This document shows positions 20,289 to 28,542 of a DNA stretch of 44,243 nt, piece by piece (the first letter of the stretch is position 1; each line of letters opens with the position of its first letter). Below the pieces are notes generated by a model, which was given only the letters and a program-made list of their open reading frames with translations, made no database searches and was not told the origin of the DNA. Location: contig CALMEI010000003.1 in the NCBI GenBank assembly GCA_937863225.1, positions 1 through 44,243 of the forward strand, written 5' to 3'. The translations under genes and the position numbers were made by a program. This stretch comes from an uncultured Polaromonas sp. Its GTDB lineage: Bacteria > Pseudomonadota > Gammaproteobacteria > Burkholderiales > Burkholderiaceae_C.

Positions 20289-21699
20289 ATATTTCATCCT
20301 TCTTAACTGCTGCTCTGTTTAAAATACATTCAACTATTCGCTCCATTTTCATAAATCGAGAGCCCTTGATAAGAATACTGATTGATTCTTTAACTGCGAT
20401 CTGACTCAATACTGCCTCTTTCAAAGTATCAACTGAATGAAAATGTTCCCCTTTTTCAGAAGTGACAGCAACGTAGTTAGCCATTTCACCAAGAGTAAAT
20501 AACCGATCTATAGGTTTGTATTTGATATATTCTCCCAATTCCTTATGGAATTGTTCGCCTTCATTCCCTACTTCACCCATGTCTCCCAAAACCAATAATC
20601 GATAACCAGGCATAACAGCCAAGACATTCACAGCCTCTTGCATCGAATCCGGATTTGCGTTGTATGTATCGTCAATGAGCGAGATATTCTTTCCTTGCAT
20701 TTCAAAATGCATTAAGTGTGAACGTCCACCTACTGGTCTAAAATTCTGTAAACCTTGTTCTATAAACTCTTTAGGAACACCAGCTGCATATGCGCAAGCT
20801 ATAGCAGCCAATGAATTCTTCACATTATGAAGACCAGCTATGTGTAACTGATAAGAAATTTTTCCTAAAGGCGATTTCACAGAAACAGTCCATTTATTCT
20901 CAGCCCACTCATGTGCGTCGCAATAAATGTGCTCTGATACGTTATTACGAATGCCTGCTTCTGCTTCAATTGAAAACATGACAACTTTTCGGTTTTTTGC
21001 CATGCCAAGCCATAAACCACTGTACGCATCATCTGACGGAAATACAGCAACACCATCATTAGGCAAGGTGGTAAGTATTCCACCATTTTCTTTAGCAACA
21101 GCATGAACGCTCCCCATGAATTCCATGTGCTCCCTTTGCGCATTATTCACCAATGCAATGGTGGGTTGTGCAATTGCAGCCAAGTACTCAATTTCTCCAG
21201 GGTGATTCATACCCAACTCAATGACTCCAATTTCAGTGCGCTTCGTTAACTGAAAGAGTGTCATTGGTACACCTATGTCGTTATTTAAATTCCCTTTAGT
21301 TGAAATCGCACCCTCTCCTTTGTAGGCGCGCAAAATTGATGCCACCATTTGAGTGACAGTGGTTTTACCATTGCTACCCGTTATAGCGATTAATGGCAAA
21401 TTAAATTTCGCCCTCCACGCTGTGGCAATTTGTCCAAGTGCAATTTTTGTATCGTTTACTTGAATGCCAGAAAAATTGAAGTCAGTTAAATTCTCACTAG
21501 TAATCGCTGCAGAAGCTCCTGCAATTTTGGCGGTTTCTAAATACCTATTTCCATCAAATTTTTCACCTTTAAGGGCCACAAATAAATCGCCAACCACTAT
21601 CGAGCGCGAATCAGTGCTGACACCCAGAATTTGAGTGTTACTGTCTCCGTACAAAATGCCATTTTCGACCCAAGGCATCATTTCCAACAAGGTCATCAT
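20278..21699 (-). CDS. murF: UDP-N-acetylmuramoyl-tripeptide--D-alanyl-D-alanine ligase
   Basis: It adds the D-Ala-D-Ala dipeptide made by Ddl to the UDP-MurNAc tripeptide. It has 473 residues. The N-terminal domain carries [24 protein letters not shown]. The ATP loop is [13 protein letters not shown], followed by [34 protein letters not shown] and [15 protein letters not shown]. The start overlaps the murE stop as ATGA; a second ATG one codon in (21696) is equally usable. All family features look intact. Confidence 0.96.
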   Translation of the reverse strand: MMTLLEMMPWVENGILYGDSNTQILGVSTDSRSIVVGDLFVALKGEKFDGNRYLETAKIAGASAAITSENLTDFNFSGIQVNDTKIALGQIATAWRAKFNLPLIAITGSNGKTTVTQMVASILRAYKGEGAISTKGNLNNDIGVPMTLFQLTKRTEIGVIELGMNHPGEIEYLAAIAQPTIALVNNAQREHMEFMGSVHAVAKENGGILTTLPNDGVAVFPSDDAYSGLWLGMAKNRKVVMFSIEAEAGIRNNVSEHIYCDAHEWAENKWTVSVKSPLGKISYQLHIAGLHNVKNSLAAIACAYAAGVPKEFIEQGLQNFRPVGGRSHLMHFEMQGKNISLIDDTYNANPDSMQEAVNVLAVMPGYRLLVLGDMGEVGNEGEQFHKELGEYIKYKPIDRLFTLGEMANYVAVTSEKGEHFHSVDTLKEAVLSQIAVKESISILIKGSRFMKMERIVECILNRAAVKKDEIYAS

Positions 21700-23231
21700 T
21701 GGTGACCCCTTTGACTTAATGCGAGTAATGCTTGTTCTTTGTCAGAGAAGTAGTGGCGCTTACCCATTAATTCTTGATAAAGTTCATGACCTTTACCAGC
21801 GATTAAAATCACATCGCACGGTGATGCCTGAAGCACAATATTCCGAATTGCAATTGACCGATCAGGTTCAAATATCACGTCATCTGAAGGTTTAAATCCG
21901 GCTTTAATGTCATTAAATATGTCGTGAATATTTTCATCTCGTGAGTTGTCAGAAGTCACGACCACCCGATCCGAAAATTTCTGCGCCACTTCCGCCATGA
22001 TGGGGCGCTTTAATGAATCCCGATTTCCACCACAACCAAAAATACAAAAGAGTTGTCCATCACTTTGTTTGGATATTTTCCGAGAATCGACCAGCGCTTT
22101 TTCTAAAGCATCGGGCGTGTGAGCATAATCAACAATAATTGCAGGCATACCATCTTGCATAATTACATTCATGCGACCTGGTACTGGTGTCAGAAATTGG
22201 CACACATCAATTGCATCTTGCATTGCAATGCCTATAGACCTCATGACTGCAAGAACACCAAGAATATTTGCTATGTTATATGTGCCAGCTAGTGAAGTTT
22301 GTAGGCTATACGACTTTGATTCTTCATTCACAACACAAGCAATCCCATTCTTAGTGTATTGAACACCAGTCGCCGTTAATCTTGCTACGCTACTGGTAGA
22401 GGTTGTCCAAACATCTATCGATTTACCACTCAACCCTGCAAGTAATTGTTGGGATTTAGAATCGTCTACATTAATGACTGCAACTTCAAGGGTTGGGCAC
22501 TCAAAGAGCTTCTCCTTCGCTTTCCAATACGATTCCATCGTATTGTGATAATCCAAATGATCTTGTGTAAAATTTGTAAAAACCGCTGTTTTTATTGCAG
22601 TACCTGACAACCTCTCCTCTGCCAAGCCTATGGATGATGCTTCGATTGCACATGCACCAAAGCCAGCACTATGAAAATCACAAAATGATTTTTGTAGCAG
22701 AACAGGATCAGGGGTCGTTAAGCCATTAAATTCCAATCCCTGTTGATTCAACTGATTCGTATTTGAATGTCCTTTTATGGGATCAGATGCACCTACACCT
22801 AGCGTACCAATCACACCACATTTCTTTGCTGAGACACTCTTAACATATGTGATTGCTTGGGACAGCCACCAGACAGTTGAAGTTTTTCCATTTGTCCCAG
22901 TAACAGCGATTACATCTATTTTTTTGCTAGGTTGTCCATAATATTCAGACGCAATGCTACCTGTAGATTTTTTTAAGTCTTTATAAACTGCAACTTGATT
23001 ACCAGAATTTTTAAAATCAAATGCCTCAATACCATTTCTCTCAACCAAACAAACGCTTGCACCTTTTGCCAATGATTCATTAACGTAGTGACGACCATCG
23101 GTTGATGTTCCAGGCCATGCAACAAAACCGTCTCCAGATTTAATATTTTGACTATTTGTTTGAAGTGATCCACTTACTTTTGTCCGTAACCATTGGGCCG
23201 CTTCTATAGGATTGTGCAGTTCAATCATCAA
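21696..23231 (-). CDS. murE: UDP-N-acetylmuramoyl-L-alanyl-D-glutamate--2,6-diaminopimelate ligase
   Basis: It adds the third stem-peptide residue, expected to be meso-diaminopimelate. It has 511 residues. The ATP loop is VTGTNGKTSTVWWLSQ. The Mur ligase core shows GLTTPDPVLLQ, EASSIGL, FTNFTQDHLDYH and VDYAHTPDALEKAL, and the C-terminal domain shows FGCGGNRDSLKRPIM and GKGHELYQE. The third-residue specificity motif, classically DNPR in meso-DAP enzymes, reads DNSR here (residues 428-431; GAC AAC TCA CGA). dapF in the same window argues that meso-DAP is still the substrate. The gene overlaps ftsI and murF by 4 bases each. Confidence 0.95.
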   Translation of the reverse strand: MMIELHNPIEAAQWLRTKVSGSLQTNSQNIKSGDGFVAWPGTSTDGRHYVNESLAKGASVCLVERNGIEAFDFKNSGNQVAVYKDLKKSTGSIASEYYGQPSKKIDVIAVTGTNGKTSTVWWLSQAITYVKSVSAKKCGVIGTLGVGASDPIKGHSNTNQLNQQGLEFNGLTTPDPVLLQKSFCDFHSAGFGACAIEASSIGLAEERLSGTAIKTAVFTNFTQDHLDYHNTMESYWKAKEKLFECPTLEVAVINVDDSKSQQLLAGLSGKSIDVWTTSTSSVARLTATGVQYTKNGIACVVNEESKSYSLQTSLAGTYNIANILGVLAVMRSIGIAMQDAIDVCQFLTPVPGRMNVIMQDGMPAIIVDYAHTPDALEKALVDSRKISKQSDGQLFCIFGCGGNRDSLKRPIMAEVAQKFSDRVVVTSDNSRDENIHDIFNDIKAGFKPSDDVIFEPDRSIAIRNIVLQASPCDVILIAGKGHELYQELMGKRHYFSDKEQALLALSQRGHQ

Positions 23232-24961
23232 AATGATTCCTCAACTGCTTTAGCAACCATTTGTGGTTTGACACTTAGATCAGGTTGAACTCCCAATATA
23301 CGTAAACTCTGCTGCACAGTTTCGCTGAACACTGGGGCTGCCACATCTCCACCAAAATATTTGCCATTGCTGGGTTCGTCAATCATGACAGCGACAACAA
23401 TGCGAGGCTTCTCTATAGGAGCCATACCCACATAAAAACCTCTGTATTTTTTATTGGCATATGCTTTACCTTCTAGCACATGGGCAGTACCTGTTTTTCC
23501 ACCAACAGAATAGCCCATGGTTTGTGCTTTTGGTGCTGTACCGCCGTCACCAGAAGCCAGTTTCAACATAGATCTAATCGATGAAGCAGTTTTTGAAGAA
23601 ATTACGGATTCACCTAATGCGACAGCATCACGCTTAACTATCGTCATAGGAATCAAGTCGCCATCCCGCGCGAATACGGTATAAGCATGCGCCAATTGCA
23701 ATAAACTGCAAGACAAACCATACCCATAACTCATCGTAGCTTGCTCAACGGGTCGCCAACTTTTATGTGGTCGAACACGACCGGATGCCAAGCCTGGAAA
23801 GTTCAATTGTGGTTTCTTCCCAAATCCAACTTGATCAAACATTGTCCACATATCAATTGCTGGCATTTGCATTGCCATTTTCACAACACCAACATTGCTT
23901 GATTTTTGTATAACTTGTGAAACGCTCAATGCATCGTGTGGGTGTGCATCACTAATGGTGGCTCCGCCAATGGTTATATGTCCTGGCGCCGTTTGAATGA
24001 TTGTTTCTGGTTTTACCAAACCACTGTTTAAAGCCAAAGCTGCGGTAAATGGTTTAATCGTCGAACCAGGTTCAAAGGTATCCGTTAACGCACGATTTCG
24101 CAATTGAGCACCATTCAAAGTTGCGTTTCTCACACTAGCAGCGACAGGATAATTCGCAAGAGCCAGCACTTCACCCGAAACAACATCTAAGACAACCACG
24201 CTACCAGATTTAGCCTTATGCTCCTGCACAGCATCTCTCAATTTTTGAAAAGCAAAAAATTGAATTTTGCTATCAATGCTTAGCTGTAGGTCTTTACCAG
24301 CCACAGGTAAAAACTGCTCTCCAACATTTTCGACAACTCGTCCCAGTCTGTCTTTAATTACCTTACGCGAGCCTGTTCTCCCAGATAAAGCTTCGTTGAA
24401 TGCCAATTCAATACCACCAAGGCCTTTGCCATCAACATTCGCGAACCCCATCAATGAAGCAGCCGCATCGCCTTCAGGATACTGACGCTTGTACTCATTA
24501 CGTAAATACACACCTTTTATACCTAACGCTTCAATTTGTTTTGCTCGGTTGAAGTCGACTTGCCTTTTTAACCAAACAAATGACTTGTCATCATCGTTCA
24601 ATTTTTTTGATACTTCGATAATTGGCATATCCAATAATTTCGCCAATTTTGCTAAATTTTCGTCAGTTATCTCTACATCTTCCGGAGTTGCCCAGACACT
24701 CGGCGCAATGACACTGGATGCGAGAATCAGACCATTTCTATCCAGAATTTGACCGCGATTCGCTGGCAAATCAAGAGTCCTTACAAATCTCAGTTCACCT
24801 TGCCGTTTAAAAAAATCGTTATTTACAACCTGAATATCTACAGCTCGAACGGCTAAAGCAACAAATCCCAACACCAAAGCCGCGACGATAAATTTGCTAC
24901 GCCAGACTGGTGTTTTACTGGCAAGCAAAGGACTTGTTGTATATGAAATGCTGGTTTTCAT
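23228..24961 (-). CDS. ftsI: Septal peptidoglycan transpeptidase FtsI (PBP3)
   Basis: It is the divisome D,D-transpeptidase that cross-links septal peptidoglycan. It has 577 residues: an N-terminal membrane helix (about 23-44), the PBP dimer/pedestal domain (LPANRGQILDRNG onward) and a transpeptidase domain. The active-site triad is complete: S300-T-I-K303 (FEPGSTIKPF), S354-S-N356 and K489-T-G-T492. Upstream ftsL and downstream murE overlap it by 4 bases each. The length and motif spacing are normal. Confidence 0.97.
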   Translation of the reverse strand: MKTSISYTTSPLLASKTPVWRSKFIVAALVLGFVALAVRAVDIQVVNNDFFKRQGELRFVRTLDLPANRGQILDRNGLILASSVIAPSVWATPEDVEITDENLAKLAKLLDMPIIEVSKKLNDDDKSFVWLKRQVDFNRAKQIEALGIKGVYLRNEYKRQYPEGDAAASLMGFANVDGKGLGGIELAFNEALSGRTGSRKVIKDRLGRVVENVGEQFLPVAGKDLQLSIDSKIQFFAFQKLRDAVQEHKAKSGSVVVLDVVSGEVLALANYPVAASVRNATLNGAQLRNRALTDTFEPGSTIKPFTAALALNSGLVKPETIIQTAPGHITIGGATISDAHPHDALSVSQVIQKSSNVGVVKMAMQMPAIDMWTMFDQVGFGKKPQLNFPGLASGRVRPHKSWRPVEQATMSYGYGLSCSLLQLAHAYTVFARDGDLIPMTIVKRDAVALGESVISSKTASSIRSMLKLASGDGGTAPKAQTMGYSVGGKTGTAHVLEGKAYANKKYRGFYVGMAPIEKPRIVVAVMIDEPSNGKYFGGDVAAPVFSETVQQSLRILGVQPDLSVKPQMVAKAVEESF

Positions 24962-25248
24962 TTATTAGCCCCAGCATCGTCATTTGATTCGTTTTGAATA
25001 TATTGCGTTACCGACGGTAACGCAGATCTCATACTCAATCGTTCCTTCGCCAACTTTTCAATTCGCAATGGGGTTGCTTGTGCGCGTTTTTCGACTTGAA
25101 GTGCAGCGTTTTCAAACTCTAGTTTACGGACATTCAAATTTGCCTTCTCTACTTCAACAAACAAACGTCGCGATTCATACTGAACACCAACGATGTAAAG
25201 CATGGTGATCAATGTGGTTGTAAACAGAGCGATGTTGAGACGAATCAT
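24958..25248 (-). CDS. ftsL: Cell division protein FtsL
   Basis: This is a small bitopic protein of the FtsQLB complex that activates FtsWI. It has 96 residues: a short cytoplasmic N-terminus, a membrane helix (about 4-22) and a periplasmic coiled-coil region rich in Glu, Leu and Arg ([20 protein letters not shown]). It ends in a polar tail. The sequence is weakly conserved in the family, so position between rsmH and ftsI (4-base overlaps on both sides) and topology carry the call. Confidence 0.93.
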   Translation of the reverse strand: MIRLNIALFTTTLITMLYIVGVQYESRRLFVEVEKANLNVRKLEFENAALQVEKRAQATPLRIEKLAKERLSMRSALPSVTQYIQNESNDDAGANK

Positions 25249-26156
25249 GCTGCAAGTCTTTCAGCTATGCGCATCACAGCACTGCGCGATCTCGGATTTC
25301 TTGATATTTCAGCCATGCATGGTTTGATGCGGCCAAGTGCTTTCAACTTTTTTTTCTTGGGCAAAGCCATTGGCATTCTTCTGTCATACACATCTTTAGA
25401 ATGTTCGGCTATGAATTGTTTAACTATTCGGTCTTCAAGCGAATGAAAGCTGATAACCACCAATCTACCACCCGGTTTGATAACATTCAAACAGGCATTT
25501 AGCGCTTGTTGCAACTCCTCAAGTTCTGCGTTGATGTAAATCCGAAAAGCCTGAAATGTGCGCGTTGCAGGATTCTGGCCCGACTCGCGGGTTTTGACCG
25601 TATCAGCCACGAGCTGGGCCAATTCTGAGGTGGTTGAAATTGCACCCCGTTCCTGTCTGCGAGTAATAATCGCCTTTGCAATGGCGCTAGCAAACCGTTC
25701 TTCACCATATTCACGTATCACCTCCGTTATTTGATTCACATCTGCACGCTCTAACCATTGCGCAACACTGATGCCTCGTGAGGTATCCATACGCATATCC
25801 AATGGCGCATCAAAACGAAAACTAAATCCACGTTCAGGGTTATCAATTTGTGGAGAACTGATACCCAAGTCCAACAATACCCCTGCCACGCTTGACTCAG
25901 ATAGTTCACAAATATTTTTGAACCCTTCATGATGAATTGACAAGCGCGTGTCACTGATTTTCTTTGCCACGATGACTGCTTCTGGGTCTTTATCAAATGC
26001 AATAACTCGTCCACGTTCTGACAATTTCGACAAGAGCAATCGTGTATGACCACCACGGCCAAAAGTCCCGTCCACATAGGATTCATCTGGATTGATACAC
26101 AATGCCTCTACAGCTTCGTTCAGCAATACAGTTGTGTGATTGTTTGATGACAACAT
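25245..26156 (-). CDS. rsmH: 16S rRNA m4C1402 methyltransferase
   Basis: It is an S-adenosylmethionine-dependent N4-methyltransferase acting on C1402 of 16S rRNA (formerly MraW). It has 303 residues. The N-terminal [12 protein letters not shown], the cofactor motif [37 protein letters not shown] and the C-terminal [16 protein letters not shown] are family hallmarks. It starts 8 bases after mraZ and overlaps ftsL by 4 bases. Length is normal. Confidence 0.97.
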   Translation of the reverse strand: MLSSNNHTTVLLNEAVEALCINPDESYVDGTFGRGGHTRLLLSKLSERGRVIAFDKDPEAVIVAKKISDTRLSIHHEGFKNICELSESSVAGVLLDLGISSPQIDNPERGFSFRFDAPLDMRMDTSRGISVAQWLERADVNQITEVIREYGEERFASAIAKAIITRRQERGAISTTSELAQLVADTVKTRESGQNPATRTFQAFRIYINAELEELQQALNACLNVIKPGGRLVVISFHSLEDRIVKQFIAEHSKDVYDRRMPMALPKKKKLKALGRIKPCMAEISRNPRSRSAVMRIAERLAA

Positions 26157-26164
26157 AACCGCGT

Positions 26165-26602
26165 TCAGAATGAAATGGCCTTCATTGCTTCAGGCAAAAC
26201 ATCTTGCATACCGCTTATTTGACGTAGCTCATTGGCGTCGTAAGTCGCTTTATCCCACAACTCAAAATACTTACCCATGCCGCGCAGCGTCGTTTCTTTT
26301 GTGATACCAGATGATTCTCTCAATTCGGGTGCGATCAAGATCCGCCCCGTTGCATCCAACTCCACCGGCAACGCATTGCTTAAAAAGATTCTTTTCAGCC
26401 ATAAATCCGACATGGGTAATCCAGCAACAATGGCATAAAACACTTCCCATTCTGGTTTAGGCAAGATCATCAAACATCCGTGAGGATGCTTTGTCACCCA
26501 GAGCTGACCACCCGCTTCACCAATCAAAGCCGCTTGGTACTTTGCAGGTATTGACAACCTGCCTTTAGCATCCAAACTTAATGATGATGGCCCTAAAAAC
26601 AC
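26165..26602 (-). CDS. mraZ: Division/cell-wall cluster regulator MraZ
   Basis: It is an AbrB-like DNA-binding protein known in E. coli to repress its own dcw promoter. It has 145 residues with two SpoVT-AbrB type repeats: [14 protein letters not shown] near the N-terminus and [16 protein letters not shown] near residue 85. The start codon is GTG (read as [11 protein letters not shown]), the position matching the family N-terminus. It is the first gene of the dcw run, which continues with rsmH 8 bases on. The upstream AT-rich gap contains an imperfect palindrome with GTGGG that may be its operator. Confidence 0.95.
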   Translation of the reverse strand: MFLGPSSLSLDAKGRLSIPAKYQAALIGEAGGQLWVTKHPHGCLMILPKPEWEVFYAIVAGLPMSDLWLKRIFLSNALPVELDATGRILIAPELRESSGITKETTLRGMGKYFELWDKATYDANELRQISGMQDVLPEAMKAISF

Positions 26603-26640
26603 AATATAAAACCCCTATATTTAGCAACACAACAGGAACA

Positions 26641-26667
26641 AAATTTGGGGTTTTTACCCACAAATTT
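26641..26667. promoter_or_regulatory. Imperfect palindrome with GTGGG, candidate MraZ operator
   Basis: AAATTTGGGGT and its near complement ACCCACAAATTT face each other across a short T-run, about 40-65 bases before the mraZ start. On the minus strand it includes GTGGGT, and a related GTGGAT lies 20 bases further upstream, that is, two helical turns. Known MraZ operators are direct repeats of TGGGN at about 10-base spacing, so the match is only partial. Confidence 0.35.
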
Positions 26668-26762
26668 GCACTGTTATCCACTATATCAGGAATTTGTATT
26701 TTTTATGGACTATTTTTCAGGAAATACATCAATTAAATCAAAGACTTAGGAGCATAATAACG

Positions 26763-26794
26763 CTTTATTTTTGAATTTTCATTCAAAAATAAGG
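26763..26794. terminator. Long A/T hairpin between the small unknown gene and mraZ
   Basis: TTATTTTTGAAT is followed by the loop TTTC and the exact complement ATTCAAAAATAA. With a wobble and a C-G pair the stem extends to 14 pairs. It lies about 80 bases past the stop of the small unknown gene on the minus strand. It has no GC-rich base, so it is not a classical intrinsic terminator. A transcription-factor site or an mRNA structure is also possible. Confidence 0.4.
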
Positions 26795-26875
26795 ACTTAC
26801 GAAAGAAAGTGAATGTTGGAAAATTTTTATGACAAGCGCAGTGCAAAACTGCTACAAACTAGCGAGCAGATTAGC

Positions 26876-27253
26876 TCATTTTTGACGATCTTGGTCTTCC
26901 ATGCCTTTTGAAAAGTCCAAACGAATGGTTTTCCACCATAACTTTGACATTTCATCTTCAATTTCGTCTATTTTTTTCAATGTCTTCGCTGGATCATGCA
27001 TCTTATTCATGCGATGTTTACCCAACGGTGCATTTGTGATTTGCGAGTTAGAACTCAAGCCATTTTTTGTCAAAAGTGAGCGGAGTTGATCGAACTCACG
27101 GGCGCGAATAAGACTAATTCGTTTGGGTTCGATATAGGCATCGTGCTCAACATGAGGCACCTGATTTTTAGCTAACGATTGGAAAATTATTTCCGTATCA
27201 GCATCATTAATTTGCTGACCAATCATTGACTTGAATTTACGAATGAAGTCCAT
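26876..27253 (-). CDS. Uncharacterised 125-residue protein between dksA and mraZ
   Basis: I do not recognise this protein. It is soluble in appearance, with no signal peptide or membrane helix. It starts MDFIRKFKSMIG and is rich in Lys, Asp and Glu. It has a predicted helical stretch near the C-terminus (KTLKKIDEIEDEMSKLWWKTIRLDF) and ends in a charged tail, MEDQDRQK. It begins 16 bases after the dksA stop on the same strand, so it is probably cotranscribed with dksA. In related bacteria I would expect hslV and hslU in this neighbourhood; this is neither. The ORF has sensible position and spacing, which is the main evidence that it is real. Confidence 0.6.
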   Translation of the reverse strand: MDFIRKFKSMIGQQINDADTEIIFQSLAKNQVPHVEHDAYIEPKRISLIRAREFDQLRSLLTKNGLSSNSQITNAPLGKHRMNKMHDPAKTLKKIDEIEDEMSKLWWKTIRLDFSKGMEDQDRQK

Positions 27254-27269
27254 GACCAGTCAAAATAAA

Positions 27270-28457
27270 TTAATCACCGTACATTTTTTGCTTTAACTCA
27301 CGACGCTGCTGCGCCTCTAAAGACAGGGTTGCTGTCGGTCTGGCCAACAAACGTCCAACACCAATGGCTTCGCCAGTTTCATCACAATAGCCGTAGTCGC
27401 CAGCGTCAATGCGAGCGATAGACTGTTCAATTTTCTTCAATAATTTACGCTCACGATCACGTGTACGCAATTCCAGTGCATGTTCTTCTTCAATCGTTGC
27501 CCTATCTGTTGGATCAGGAACAACGGCCGACTCGTCACGCAAATGTTCGCTGGTAGCGCCAGCGCTTTCCAAGATCCCTTTTTTAAGTTCAATCAATCGC
27601 AATCGGAAAAACATCATTTGCTTGATGTTCATGTATTCAGATGCAGGCATTGATAAAACTTCTTCAGAACTCAATTCTTCTGCTGATTTAGTCTTCCAGT
27701 TGTTCGCTAACTTGGGGTTTTGCTTGGCGACAAATGGGGCTGGAGCGAAGACGATTGGTGCATTCACGACTGGGCCAAAGCTCGCTTTTGCAGCTGTGGA
27801 TGCAACTGACTGCGCCATAGAAGGTACTGTCAAAGAAGCCAGTCTAGATGACTTCGCTTTGGTCACTGCCGGGCTGACCGGGGCAATTGCTTGTTGCGAA
27901 ACAGTGTTTGCTTTTTCAACTTTGTTTGTCTTCTCGAATGCCTTAGGGGATTCATTTTTAGACGCTTCAGAAACCTTTTTTACATTAACCGTGGCGGATT
28001 TTGAATCACTGCTTGCTTTTGTTTTGGCGGTCGATTGAGCAGCAGTTTTGGACGATTTTGATAATTTTTGAGGCACTTTTGTTTCAGGTTTAACAGGTGA
28101 TTTTTTTGCAGAAGTTTTTTTACTCACCACCTTGGCAGACGGTTTGGTAGTGGTTTTCTTTATCGAATTCGTTGCTGTCTTAGAGGTTTTTTTAGCTGCA
28201 ACTTTGACTGCTGTTTTTACTAATTTTTTTGAATCTGGTTTTTTCAAAGCTGGCTTTGTACTGGATTTAACTGCAGATTTTGTTTTGGTAGCAGATTTAA
28301 CCGAAGTCTTTGCAGAAGTCTTTGCAGCAGCTTTTGCAGACGGTTTTACAGGCACTTTAATTGACTCTTTTGCGGCCTTCTTAGGCGCAGATTTCGGTTT
28401 GGCACTTGATTTTGGTGCCGCTTTTTTAAGAATTGTCTTTTTTGTCGTGGTCTTCAT
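27270..28457 (-). CDS. dksA: DksA-type RNA polymerase-binding factor with a long Lys/Ala-rich N-terminal extension
   Basis: DksA binds the RNA polymerase secondary channel and, with ppGpp, adjusts transcription at rRNA and amino-acid promoters. The last 149 residues (about 247-395) are a complete DksA. They include the coiled-coil tip DPTDRA, with the DxxDxA acidic residues, and a C-terminal CDETGEAIGVGRLLARPTATLSLEAQ. Only one of the four zinc cysteines of E. coli DksA remains, as in the zinc-independent DksA2 type of Pseudomonas. The first 246 residues are low-complexity Lys/Ala/Ser/Pro/Thr, resembling histone H1-like tails. The start at 28457 follows a GGAGACA ribosome site; a longer frame to 28532 is less likely. 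It lies between the COG0523 GTPase gene and the unknown small gene. Confidence 0.9.
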   Translation of the reverse strand: MKTTTKKTILKKAAPKSSAKPKSAPKKAAKESIKVPVKPSAKAAAKTSAKTSVKSATKTKSAVKSSTKPALKKPDSKKLVKTAVKVAAKKTSKTATNSIKKTTTKPSAKVVSKKTSAKKSPVKPETKVPQKLSKSSKTAAQSTAKTKASSDSKSATVNVKKVSEASKNESPKAFEKTNKVEKANTVSQQAIAPVSPAVTKAKSSRLASLTVPSMAQSVASTAAKASFGPVVNAPIVFAPAPFVAKQNPKLANNWKTKSAEELSSEEVLSMPASEYMNIKQMMFFRLRLIELKKGILESAGATSEHLRDESAVVPDPTDRATIEEEHALELRTRDRERKLLKKIEQSIARIDAGDYGYCDETGEAIGVGRLLARPTATLSLEAQQRRELKQKMYGD

Positions 28458-28542
28458 ACTTGTCTCCTGTGCCTGTGAAAATCTGGATGCCAAGCATTCA
28501 AAACTCAACAGGCGCGCGGATTGTAGCCGCAACTTCAGCCAT

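Larger units (their letters stand above)
26603..26875. other. AT-rich intergenic region upstream of mraZ
   Basis: This 273-base gap separates the unknown small gene from the dcw cluster and contains no convincing ORF. It holds two inverted repeats (26641-26667 and 26763-26794), described separately. The dcw promoter is expected here. I see no pair of -35 and -10 boxes good enough to name. Confidence 0.6.
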
